Translations under genes and position numbers: made by a program
Source: JALZUV01 sp964654855
GTDB taxonomy: Bacteria > Pseudomonadota > Alphaproteobacteria > Rickettsiales > JALZUV01
Assembly: GCA_964654855.1 (NCBI GenBank)
Contig: CAZZJS010000002.1
Coordinates: 186,001-250,000 of the forward strand
Direction of reading: 5' to 3'
DNA: 64,000 nucleotides
Shown: positions 9,768-17,349 of the stretch, piece by piece
Layout: the number at the start of each line of letters is the position of its first letter
Numbering within the stretch: the stretch's first letter is position 1
Notes under the pieces: model-generated
Database searches by the model: none
Seen by the model: only the letters and a program-made list of their open reading frames with translations
Told to the model about the DNA's origin: nothing

Positions 9768-11017
9768 ATATGTCTAATCGGTTAGCGCGCGGTGGACAGG
9801 TCGCCGTGCTTGATATTGGCAGCAATAAAAGCGTGTGCTTCATTGCCGATATGTCGCCTGAGGGGAAGATCGAAATTGAAGGCGTCGGCCATATGCTCTC
9901 CAAGGGTTTGCGCGGTGGCATTATTACCGATGCAGCAGAGGTAGAAACTTCAATCGTCACGGCGGTTCATACCGCTGAAGAAATGGCCGGTACGCAGGTT
10001 GAGAAAGTATTAGTCGGCCTTACGCTACCGCAAATTCGTTCGCGTCATTTCTCTATTGATTTGGACTTAGGGCGCGAACCTATCAGCGAACGCGACTTAC
10101 AAGAACTACTCGGTGAAGCTGCTCATACTGTGCCGGAAGGCGAAACCATTCTGCATATTATGCCTTTCCGTTATGACCTTGATGGGCAAAAAGCGATTCG
10201 CGACCCGCGCGGCATGGTAGGAGAAAAACTCACCGCCAGCCTATTGCTCGTGACCGTACCTGAAAACCTGTTGCGTAACCTCACGCACTGCCTTGGCCGC
10301 TGCCATTTGGAAGTAGAAGGCTTCGTCGCCAGCGCCTATGCCTCTGCTCTTGCCTGCTTGGAAGAAGATGAGAAAGAGCTCGGTGTCACCCTACTGGATA
10401 TGGGCGCTTTCACCACAGGCTATTCTGTCTTTTCCGCTGGACGCTTAGTTTATACTGGCTCCGTCGGCGTTGGTAGCCATCACATTACGCAAGATGTCGC
10501 GCAAGGTTTAAGCACCAGCATTCAGCAATCAGAACGTTTGAAAACCGTACATGGTGGCGCAGTTGTCTCGCCAGCAGACGATGCCGTGATGGTAGAAGTT
10601 TATCCCATTGGCGCGGCCAATGAGGAGGAAGCGACGATGGAAAAACGTAGCCACCTCAACCAAATTATCCGGCCGCGTGTAGAGGAAGTTTTTGAACTGA
10701 CTCGCGATGCACTAGATGCCGCAAATTTAGGAACAGCGGCCGGCAACCGCATGGTACTGACAGGTGGAGGCAGCCAGCTACTTGGTGTTGCAGAGCTGGC
10801 GCATAAAATGTTCGAGAAGCAAGTGCGCCTCGCCTCGCCTCGTAGCTTTGAAGGACTTGCTGATGCGACGAGCGGCCCTGCATTTTCAACCCCCATTGGC
10901 ATGCTCAATTATGCTCTTATGATGCGCGGCTCTCATAGCTGGATGCATCAACGTGGCGGCACCTTCAACGGTAAAAGCTTCGGCCAAATACTGCGCTGGT
11001 TCAAAGAGAATTTCTAA
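9764..11017 (+). CDS. ftsA: Cell division protein FtsA
   Basis: Actin-like ATPase that tethers FtsZ filaments to the membrane. The 417-residue protein has the phosphate-1 motif VAVLDIGSNKSVCFI, the SHS2-like 1C domain, a phosphate-2 motif (VTLLDMGAFTTGYSVF) and the adenosine motif MVLTGGGSQLLGV. The final residues GQILRWFKENF form the amphipathic membrane-targeting helix. It starts on the ATGA overlap with ftsQ. The next gene, 38 bases on, is a transporter permease rather than ftsZ, so ftsZ must lie elsewhere. Confidence 0.97.
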   Translation: MNMSNRLARGGQVAVLDIGSNKSVCFIADMSPEGKIEIEGVGHMLSKGLRGGIITDAAEVETSIVTAVHTAEEMAGTQVEKVLVGLTLPQIRSRHFSIDLDLGREPISERDLQELLGEAAHTVPEGETILHIMPFRYDLDGQKAIRDPRGMVGEKLTASLLLVTVPENLLRNLTHCLGRCHLEVEGFVASAYASALACLEEDEKELGVTLLDMGAFTTGYSVFSAGRLVYTGSVGVGSHHITQDVAQGLSTSIQQSERLKTVHGGAVVSPADDAVMVEVYPIGAANEEEATMEKRSHLNQIIRPRVEEVFELTRDALDAANLGTAAGNRMVLTGGGSQLLGVAELAHKMFEKQVRLASPRSFEGLADATSGPAFSTPIGMLNYALMMRGSHSWMHQRGGTFNGKSFGQILRWFKENF

Positions 11018-11036
11018 TGGATGACAAGTCATTCAT
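11017..11036. repeat. Short inverted repeat after ftsA
   Basis: ATGGATGAC (11017-11025) and GTCATTCAT (11028-11036) can form a nine-pair hairpin with one G-T pair and a two-base gap, immediately after the ftsA stop. No T-run follows, so it is not a standard intrinsic terminator. It may be an mRNA processing or stabilising element between ftsA and the permease gene. Confidence 0.3.
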
Positions 11037-11055
11037 GGCGAAGTAAATTACTTTT

Positions 11056-12177
11056 ATGCAAGCTTATATCTTTCGCCGTTTAATGCTGATCATCCCAACG
11101 CTATTTGGGATTATGCTGCTTAACTTTGCGATTATTCAGGCCGCTCCCGGTGGGCCAGTAGAACAAGCTATCGCCAAAATTAAAGGCACAGCCACAGGTG
11201 CCGCCAGCCGCATTGCCGGTGGAGGCGCAGGCGGCGATTTAGGCATGGCAGGGCAACAAGCCTCAATCGGAAAATTGCAAACCCAAGCAGCGGACTCTAC
11301 CTATCGCGGCGCGCAAGGATTAGACCCTGAATTTATCAAAAATCTAGAAAAACAATATGGGTTCGATAAGCCTGCACATGAACGTTTCTGGCAAATGCTG
11401 GGCGACTATATTACTTTGGACTTTGGCGTTAGTTTCTTTCGCGATGTACCAGTGCTGGATTTGATATTGGAGAAAATGCCCGTTTCCATTTCACTCGGGC
11501 TTTGGACAACTTTGTTAGTTTATCTCATCTCTATTCCGCTGGGCATCGCCAAAGCCGTGCGCGATGGCAGCGCATTTGATATTTGGACATCCAGCATGAT
11601 TGTAGTGGGCTATGCCATTCCGTCTTTTCTGTTTGCTATCCTGCTCATTATCTTGTTCTCGGGCGGACAATATTGGCAGATATTTCCGCTGCGAGGACTT
11701 GTCTCCGAAGGGTGGGATGCCATGAGCTGGCCAGCTAAAATCGCCGATTATTTCTGGCATATCGCTCTGCCCGTAACAGCGATGGTCATCTCTGGTTTTG
11801 CAAGCCTTACGATGCTAACTAAAAACTCCTTCATGGATGAAATTGGCAAGCAATATGTACTCACCGCCCGCGCTAAAGGCTTAAGCGAGAAGCAGGTACT
11901 CACCCGTCATGTATTTCGTAATGCAATGCTGATTGTCATTGCCGGTTTTCCTGGTGCAATCCTCAGCATTTTATTTACAGGATCGCTATTAATTGAGGTC
12001 ATCTTCTCACTCGATGGGCTAGGCCTGCTCGGCTTTGAAGCAGCCATTAGCCGCGATTATCCAGTTGTGTTTGGAACGCTCTTTGTTTTCACCTTACTGA
12101 GTTTAATTTTCAAACTAATTGGTGATATGACCTATGTATTGGTCGACCCGCGTATTGATTTTGAAAGCCGCGGCTAA
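11056..12177 (+). CDS. yejB: YejB-type ABC transporter permease (oligopeptide/microcin C family)
   Basis: Inner-membrane permease of the DppB/OppB family. The 373 residues begin AYIFRRLMLIIPTLFGIMLL, a first transmembrane helix. Next comes a long Gly/Ala-rich periplasmic insert (about residues 38-100) characteristic of YejB. The remaining helices include the cytoplasmic EAA loop around YVLTARAKGLSEKQVLTRHV. Family partners are a binding protein (YejA), a second permease (YejE) and a double ATPase (YejF); none is in this window. It sits 38 bases after ftsA on the same strand and ends five bases before a convergent peptidase gene. No terminator is visible on either side. Confidence 0.85.
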   Translation: MQAYIFRRLMLIIPTLFGIMLLNFAIIQAAPGGPVEQAIAKIKGTATGAASRIAGGGAGGDLGMAGQQASIGKLQTQAADSTYRGAQGLDPEFIKNLEKQYGFDKPAHERFWQMLGDYITLDFGVSFFRDVPVLDLILEKMPVSISLGLWTTLLVYLISIPLGIAKAVRDGSAFDIWTSSMIVVGYAIPSFLFAILLIILFSGGQYWQIFPLRGLVSEGWDAMSWPAKIADYFWHIALPVTAMVISGFASLTMLTKNSFMDEIGKQYVLTARAKGLSEKQVLTRHVFRNAMLIVIAGFPGAILSILFTGSLLIEVIFSLDGLGLLGFEAAISRDYPVVFGTLFVFTLLSLIFKLIGDMTYVLVDPRIDFESRG

Positions 12178-12182
12178 AACCC

Positions 12183-13409
12183 TCAAGCTGCTTTTGGGCC
12201 CAAGGTCGCTAATGCCATCTTAGGTTCTGCAAAAATCAATTTAGCTGCATCAGCCACATCATCTTTGCTGACATTCTCAATAAGAGCCGTCAGACTCTTT
12301 CCATCGCGATACTCATTGTAATCTTGCAAGTGACGACCTATCCATTCGGCCATCGCCGTTACGCTTTCACGACGCATCAATAAGGCCGCTTTTTGCTGAT
12401 TCTTTGCACGAGTGAGTTCTTCATCCGTCACGCCCTCTAGCAGCTTTTGTGTTTCATCATTCAGCACTTGAATCAGTTCGTCTTTTTTCTCTGCACCGGT
12501 GGCGGCATAAACACCAAACATACCACCATCTTGATAGCTGGTGAGGAAAGAGGAAACACTGTAAGCCAGCCCACGTTTTTCGCGCACTTCTTGGAATAAA
12601 CGCGAGGACATGCCGCCGCCAAATAAGGTCGAGAGCAATTGCGCTGCGTAATAATTCTCATCATGCGGGGTCACGCCTTCAAATGCCATCATTACCTGCA
12701 TTTGTTCTAGCTCATCGCGAATCACTTGTTTCTCACCCACATGAAATTCTGGTTTCTTTAATGGCTGCGCCTTTTCTTGCGTAATACCACTAAAATGTTC
12801 ACTTACTAGGTCGGTTAAAAGATCGTGCTGAATATTACCTGCCGCTGAAATCACACATGTGGGAGCATGATAATGTGCATTAATAAAGTTGCGTAAATTA
12901 TCGGCTGTAAAGCTGCATACCGTTTCGGACGTACCGAGAATCGATTGACCTAGCGGGTGCTTACCGTAAGCCACCTGGTGCAGGTTATCGAACACTAGAT
13001 CTTCCGGCGAATCATGGTGCATGCCAATTTCTTGTACGATGACTTCTTGCTCACGCTTGAGCTCCTCTTCTGTGAAGGTAGAGTTACGCAAAATATCAGC
13101 CAAAACATCAACCGCAACAGGCAGATGCTCTTTCAAAACGCGTGCATAATAGACTGTCTTTTCCATGCTAGTATAAGCATTGACAGAACCGCCAATATCA
13201 TCGAACGCTTCTGCAATTTGGCGAGCATTGCGACGCTTTGTGCCTTTAAAAGCCATATGCTCCAATAGATGGGCAAGCCCATGTTGCGAATCTGTTTCCT
13301 GACGCGCACCTGCGTTAAAGGAAAAACAAATAGTTGCACTTTCGACGCTTGGCAAATGCTCGCTCGCAATCCGTAAGCCATTATCTAGGGTCGTGAGTTG
13401 ATAGCTCAT
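12183..13409 (-). CDS. M16 family zinc peptidase (processing-peptidase-like)
   Basis: Zinc metallopeptidase related to the beta subunit of mitochondrial processing peptidase and to alphaproteobacterial homologues. It carries the inverted zinc motif HLLEH in GLAHLLEHMAFKGT at about residues 45-58, and a distal Glu around SPEDLVFDNLHQ. Two M16 halves are recognisable, with the substrate-contact region FGGGMSSRLFQEVREKRGLAY in the second. I take the start at MSYQLTTL (13409), giving 408 residues, because it overlaps the upstream acetyltransferase stop as ATGA; the longer frame adds 18 unlike residues. It likely degrades or trims peptides in the cytoplasm. Confidence 0.93.
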   Translation of the reverse strand: MSYQLTTLDNGLRIASEHLPSVESATICFSFNAGARQETDSQHGLAHLLEHMAFKGTKRRNARQIAEAFDDIGGSVNAYTSMEKTVYYARVLKEHLPVAVDVLADILRNSTFTEEELKREQEVIVQEIGMHHDSPEDLVFDNLHQVAYGKHPLGQSILGTSETVCSFTADNLRNFINAHYHAPTCVISAAGNIQHDLLTDLVSEHFSGITQEKAQPLKKPEFHVGEKQVIRDELEQMQVMMAFEGVTPHDENYYAAQLLSTLFGGGMSSRLFQEVREKRGLAYSVSSFLTSYQDGGMFGVYAATGAEKKDELIQVLNDETQKLLEGVTDEELTRAKNQQKAALLMRRESVTAMAEWIGRHLQDYNEYRDGKSLTALIENVSKDDVADAAKLIFAEPKMALATLGPKAA

Positions 13410-13888
13410 GCTTTTTCTGCCAATCGTTCCAGGGCACCACCGCTTAGACGATAGACCCTCCATTCATTCATCGCACGTGCGCCAAGGCTTTCGTAAAAAT
13501 CAATCGAGGCCTTGTTCCAATCCAACACCCACCATTCTAGGCGACCACAGCCTTCCGCTTTTGCTTTGGCAGCTAAATGTGCCAAAAGAGCTTTGCCAAT
13601 ACCTTTGCCGCGCATTTCTTCGCGCACGTAAAGGTCTTCCAAATAGAGACCATTCTTCGCCAGGAAAGTGGAATAATTATAGAAGAATAAGGCGAACCCT
13701 GCTGGCTTACCTTCCCATTCTGCAATCATGCAAAAGGCGCGAGGCGTTTGTCCAAATAAGCTTTGGCGAACATCTTTTTCTGTCGCTACAACCTCATGTG
13801 AGAGTTGTTCAAACTCTGCCAATTCATAAATAAATTGATAAATAAGAGGCGTATCTTCGGCACGCGCTGGTCGGATTTTCAAACTCAT
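13406..13888 (-). CDS. GNAT family N-acetyltransferase
   Basis: Acetyl-CoA-dependent acyltransferase, substrate unknown. Starting at MSLKIRPARAEDT (13888) gives 160 residues. The core motif A is present as LYLEDLYVREEMRGKGIGKAL, with the RGKGIG acetyl-CoA pyrophosphate loop. It continues through WWVLDWNKASIDFYESLGA, which resembles diamine and short-polyamine acetyltransferases of this family. An upstream in-frame ATG would add 41 atypical residues and was not used. The stop overlaps the peptidase start, so the two are probably co-translated. Confidence 0.9.
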   Translation of the reverse strand: MSLKIRPARAEDTPLIYQFIYELAEFEQLSHEVVATEKDVRQSLFGQTPRAFCMIAEWEGKPAGFALFFYNYSTFLAKNGLYLEDLYVREEMRGKGIGKALLAHLAAKAKAEGCGRLEWWVLDWNKASIDFYESLGARAMNEWRVYRLSGGALERLAEKA

Positions 13889-13935
13889 AAGAAGCGGAGT
13901 TCTAACGCATCTAAAATCCGATGCAAGCGAGATTT

Positions 13936-14676
13936 CTACTCCAGAACCGTACGGGTAATCGTTAGGCAATAAATACGGCCAGAGCCTGCTTTCTTTAACT
14001 GCTTGGCACAAGCATTGATGGTCGCGCCAGTGGTCATCACATCATCAATCAAAATAATCGGACGCCCCTTTATGAGTTCTTTCTTTTTAGAATTCACTGC
14101 GAAAGCACCACCGAGATTTTTTAAACGCTCTTTACGAGGAAGGCTAGCTTGCGGTGGACGGTTTTTGACACGAGCTAAAAGGTTAACCTCTACCTGCTTT
14201 TCTTTTAAAGCACCCAACCTTTGTGCCAAAAGAGCCGACTGATTATATTTGCGTTTTAGCAAGCGCCATCGATGAATGGGAATCGGTACCAGAAGGGCAT
14301 CGGGTAAATCTATCCATTCAGGTGCAGCTTGCGCCATCCATCGCGCGAACGTATCAAGCATGAGCGGTTTATCGTAATATTTTAAATCATGGATCAGGCG
14401 TTTGCTGGCATCATCAAAATGCAGCACCGAACGATGCCCGTGATATTCAGGTGTCGTGGCCAAACAAGCCGCACATTCAGCTCCTTCGCCCATATCAAAT
14501 TCATGCGGATAACCACAATGCCTACATAAAGGGGAAGAAATAAAATTCAACTTTTGCCAGCAATCACTGCAAACCCCTCCATTCTCGCCAATGATTTCAC
14601 GACACAACCCGCATTGCGGAGGGAATAAAAGGTTCAAAGATTGTCTTACCACTTGCATCAAAACTTGCTGTATCAT
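13936..14676 (-). CDS. comF: ComF family phosphoribosyltransferase-like protein
   Basis: Member of the ComF/GntX family associated with natural transformation in other bacteria. The N-terminal cysteine pairs CGLC, CSDC, CRHCG and CAAC (residues about 20-70) look like a zinc ribbon. The C-terminal half is a type I phosphoribosyltransferase fold with the PIILIDDVMTTGATINACA loop. The start at MIQQVLMQ (14676, 246 residues) was chosen because the longer frame adds 95 basic, low-quality residues that overlap the start of the divergent gene at 14731. No other competence gene is nearby. Confidence 0.88.
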   Translation of the reverse strand: MIQQVLMQVVRQSLNLLFPPQCGLCREIIGENGGVCSDCWQKLNFISSPLCRHCGYPHEFDMGEGAECAACLATTPEYHGHRSVLHFDDASKRLIHDLKYYDKPLMLDTFARWMAQAAPEWIDLPDALLVPIPIHRWRLLKRKYNQSALLAQRLGALKEKQVEVNLLARVKNRPPQASLPRKERLKNLGGAFAVNSKKKELIKGRPIILIDDVMTTGATINACAKQLKKAGSGRIYCLTITRTVLE

Positions 14677-14730
14677 GAATATAGAGATAATAAAAATAGT
14701 AAGATTCGATAGCAATAGCAGGATATTTTC

Positions 14731-16848
14731 ATGAACGATTCTTTGTTCGGCAAACAGGGCAAACCTAAAGCAGCGCAGACGGCAGAGCCACAAGCTACAC
14801 CTGAAGAACCGATGATGGACTTTTGGAGCGATGAAGCTCATAAGCCTGATAGCTCTACCCCAGTGACGCCAACCGCTATTGTAACCCCTACGGCGACTCC
14901 GACCAATCCGATACAATCTGAGCCAGCCACCGCACCAACTGCTCCTGTGGCCACCCCTCATTCAGAAGGGCAGCTTCCGGCCAGCAATGAACTGATCAAA
15001 CCATTTGAAGACACAAACATTTCCACGGATGAGACACCTGCTATCACTCCTGAATTAGCTCCTTTGGAACCAGCCCCGCAAATCCAAACAACTAGCGAAG
15101 AGCAAGTACGCGAAATTGGCAGCGCTCGCTTTCGCCGTTTAGATGAGCCCGTTGATTTAAGCTCAACTCAAGAACAAACAATTGAACCGGTTATCAAACC
15201 GGTCATTGCGCCAGTGACTGAAACAACCCCAGAAGCGGTTATCGCTGAACCTCAAATTGTACCCACTCCTATACCAGAACCTTCCATGGTTGAAGAAGCA
15301 GTGCAGGAGCCTGTAGCGCCAGAAACAACAGCGCCCATTAAAGGTACTGTTAAACCAGAAAATGCCATCAGCTATGATAATTTATGGGGTAAAGAACAAC
15401 AAGCAACCCCCGTTATTGCAACTGCCACTGAAACAGTCCCAACCTTAGAAACTGCCGTCGCTGCTGCTCCAGAAATCGCTGCACCCCTTGCAGCTGAAAT
15501 GCCTGAAATTGAAGTACCGAGTCCTGCAAATCCTGAATTACAAAATGAACTTCAGAATTTGCAGGAAGAAGAGAATTTATTGGAAGATCTAGAGATTGAC
15601 CCAATTGCGGAAGAACCTGCGATTACGGCCGACGTTTTAGATGAATTAGATAAAGTAAACTCTTCTTCCGCTACAGGTGAAGAAACTGACTTAGCATTCG
15701 AACTGATGAATCCGGGTGAATTAGCAGGCATGAAAACGCCCCCTCCCGCCGGAGCGGATGATAGTTTACAAACCTTACTAGCAGAACACGCTCAATGGCT
15801 CGATAGCGATGGCACCTCAGGTCGACGGGCTGTATTTAGAGAAGAGAATAATCTCGCAGGGATAGATTTAAGCCATCAGCGTTTATCTGGTGCATCTTTT
15901 CGCGGAATAAATCTAGCACGCTGTAAGTTCACGCAAGCGCAACTATCAGAGGCTGACTTTGGCGATTGCCAGTTGGAAGGATCAGATTTCACCGCAGCGA
16001 CACTCACCAATGCTATCTTTACGCAAGCAAACATAAACAGCTCAGCCTTTAGCGCTGCTCAAGCTCAAAATACTGATTTTAGCGCTGCTCAAGTGCAAGA
16101 TTGTAATTTTACGCAAGCCAATTTGCAGGAAGCTAATTTCCGCGATGCTAACTTGAAAGATACTAACCTCCAACAATCCACCGCTACCCTAGCGAATTTC
16201 CGTGGGGCAAACATGGAGAATGTGGACCTCAATCACAGTAACCTGATTCAGACTATTTTTCGTGAAGCGAATCTTACAAACGCTAAATTTGAAGGTGCTG
16301 AAGTTATCCATGCCCATTTTAAAGATGCGGCTCTAAGCCATGTTGATTTAAATAGCGCTGACTTCTCACAAGCACAGGATATCTCCGCTGAGGTGCAAGC
16401 ACAGTTTATGCAAGTAGAACGCGCTAACTTGCATAATGAAGTTCAAAAACTGGATCATATTCGCGACGAATTAGAACAACGCGAACGCGCCCTCATTGCT
16501 GAGCGCGAACAGCTACAGCGCCAATTGCAAAATGAAAAAAATCAACAAGCAGAAACAAAACAGCAAATGCCCGATCTTGGCGACGTCGCCACTAAATTCA
16601 AAAAAGGTAGTCGCCTCTTTTTATTCTTCGGTATTGGCTGGTTCTTGTTGAGCTTCTTGCTGGCGATTATTTTACAGAATGTAATTTCGCAACTTGATAG
16701 TAGCGAATTAAGCCTCATCGAGATGATACTCATGGGCGTGCTAATGTTAGTGCCGTTGCTTTTCTTTATCGTGAGTATGTCAAAATCATTCTCACTTTCT
16801 TATGCGCTACGCAAGCTTACGCCGCGCGATCCAAACGAACCGACTTAA
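14731..16848 (+). CDS. Pentapeptide-repeat protein with C-terminal membrane anchor
   Basis: A 705-residue protein of unusual make-up. Residues 1-350 are disordered, Pro/Thr/Glu/Ala-rich and acidic. Residues about 365-555 are tandem A(D/N)LXX-type pentapeptide repeats (ASFRGINLARCKF, ANLQEANFRDANLKDTNL) that should form a right-handed beta helix. Residues about 560-615 form a charged coiled coil. Two hydrophobic helices follow (about 629-655 and 663-684) and the end is short and basic. AGGA lies about nine bases before the ATG. The inner membrane would hold the C-terminus with the repeats facing the cytoplasm, which is inference. A near-exact duplication (AGCGCTGCTCAAG near 16057 and 16080) shows recent repeat expansion. 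Function unknown. Confidence 0.85.
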   Translation: MNDSLFGKQGKPKAAQTAEPQATPEEPMMDFWSDEAHKPDSSTPVTPTAIVTPTATPTNPIQSEPATAPTAPVATPHSEGQLPASNELIKPFEDTNISTDETPAITPELAPLEPAPQIQTTSEEQVREIGSARFRRLDEPVDLSSTQEQTIEPVIKPVIAPVTETTPEAVIAEPQIVPTPIPEPSMVEEAVQEPVAPETTAPIKGTVKPENAISYDNLWGKEQQATPVIATATETVPTLETAVAAAPEIAAPLAAEMPEIEVPSPANPELQNELQNLQEEENLLEDLEIDPIAEEPAITADVLDELDKVNSSSATGEETDLAFELMNPGELAGMKTPPPAGADDSLQTLLAEHAQWLDSDGTSGRRAVFREENNLAGIDLSHQRLSGASFRGINLARCKFTQAQLSEADFGDCQLEGSDFTAATLTNAIFTQANINSSAFSAAQAQNTDFSAAQVQDCNFTQANLQEANFRDANLKDTNLQQSTATLANFRGANMENVDLNHSNLIQTIFREANLTNAKFEGAEVIHAHFKDAALSHVDLNSADFSQAQDISAEVQAQFMQVERANLHNEVQKLDHIRDELEQRERALIAEREQLQRQLQNEKNQQAETKQQMPDLGDVATKFKKGSRLFLFFGIGWFLLSFLLAIILQNVISQLDSSELSLIEMILMGVLMLVPLLFFIVSMSKSFSLSYALRKLTPRDPNEPT

Positions 16849-16876
16849 TAAAGAAGTTAGGATTTATGCTTGGGCT

Positions 16877-16892
16877 TTGGTAATCCTACCAA
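16877..16892. other. Perfect hairpin between convergent genes
   Basis: TTGGTA and TACCAA flank a four-base ATCC loop. The hairpin sits after the pentapeptide-repeat gene and over the stop of the convergent lipoprotein gene. There is no T-run on either strand, so it is at best a weak transcription or RNA-end signal. Confidence 0.3.
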
Positions 16893-17206
16893 GGAATACC
16901 AAGAGGACCGTTTTGCCAGCTACCCTGTCTATTCAATGCGCCAGAGGTAAAGCGACAATAAGTGAAACCTTCGTTCCACCCCTGTTTATAGAGGTCATTT
17001 GCACCCATTTCAGGGCGTTTTTTGAAGCCATACATCATTTTATAAAAATAGCCACTATCTGCCGATAGCCCTGTATCACAACCATCTTGCCAACCAAGCT
17101 GATACTCAGCAGGACCCTCAGGTTCAATCAGTTGAAGCGCGAATGGGCGACAGCCCGAAAAAGCAACGGTTGCCACAAGTAATAATGCTATATGTGTTTT
17201 CTTCAT
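16886..17206 (-). CDS. Small predicted lipoprotein
   Basis: 106 residues with a basic start (MKKTH), a hydrophobic core and a lipobox-like AFSGC, giving a lipidated Cys at about residue 19. The mature part is Gly/Tyr/aromatic-rich with two related segments, YQLGWQDGCDTGLS and YKQGWNEGFTYC. That repeat, with paired cysteines, suggests a small internally duplicated fold. No family is recognised. It stands alone on the minus strand, convergent with the pentapeptide-repeat gene and divergent from the tRNA. Confidence 0.7.
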   Translation of the reverse strand: MKKTHIALLLVATVAFSGCRPFALQLIEPEGPAEYQLGWQDGCDTGLSADSGYFYKMMYGFKKRPEMGANDLYKQGWNEGFTYCRFTSGALNRQGSWQNGPLGIPW

Positions 17207-17227
17207 GCTCTCAATATAGCAAATCTC

Positions 17228-17256
17228 TTTACCCAGCAGTGTTACAGTTTTATGAA
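17228..17256 (+). promoter_or_regulatory. Candidate sigma-70 promoter for tRNA-Arg
   Basis: TTTACC (17228-17233) and TATGAA (17251-17256) are separated by 17 bases, with an expected start near 17263, seven bases before the mature tRNA. Both hexamers depart from consensus, but the spacing and position fit, and the candidate promoter at 47342-47370 uses the same TTTACC box. Confidence 0.4.
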
Positions 17257-17269
17257 GATTCTCATAGCT

Positions 17270-17346
17270 GGTCCCGTAGCTCAGTTGGATAGAGCATCAG
17301 ATTCCTAATCTGAGGGTCGCGCGTTCGAATCGCGCCGGGATCACCA
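17270..17346 (+). tRNA. tRNA-Arg (anticodon CCT)
   Basis: The 77-base sequence folds as a cloverleaf. The acceptor stem GGTCCCG pairs with CGGGATC (one G-T pair), followed by discriminator A and an encoded CCA. The D arm is GCTCAGTTGGATAGAGC. The anticodon stem TCAGA/TCTGA encloses the loop TTCCTAA with anticodon CCT, reading AGG. The T arm contains GTTCGAATC. It ends three bases before the stop of the convergent ABC-F gene, leaving no room for a separate terminator. Confidence 0.97.
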
Positions 17347-17349
17347 TAT

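Noticed and set aside
13889..14011. Extended N-terminus of the GNAT protein
   Set aside because: The 41 extra residues overlap the comF end and do not resemble acetyltransferase sequence.
14677..14961. Upstream extension of comF to 14961
   Set aside because: The 95 extra residues are basic, low quality and antisense to the start of the pentapeptide-repeat gene, whose ATG has a ribosome site.
17270..17346. tRNA-Arg as an integration site for a mobile element
   Set aside because: No integrase, no repeated tRNA 3' end seen nearby, and ordinary genes flank it on both sides.
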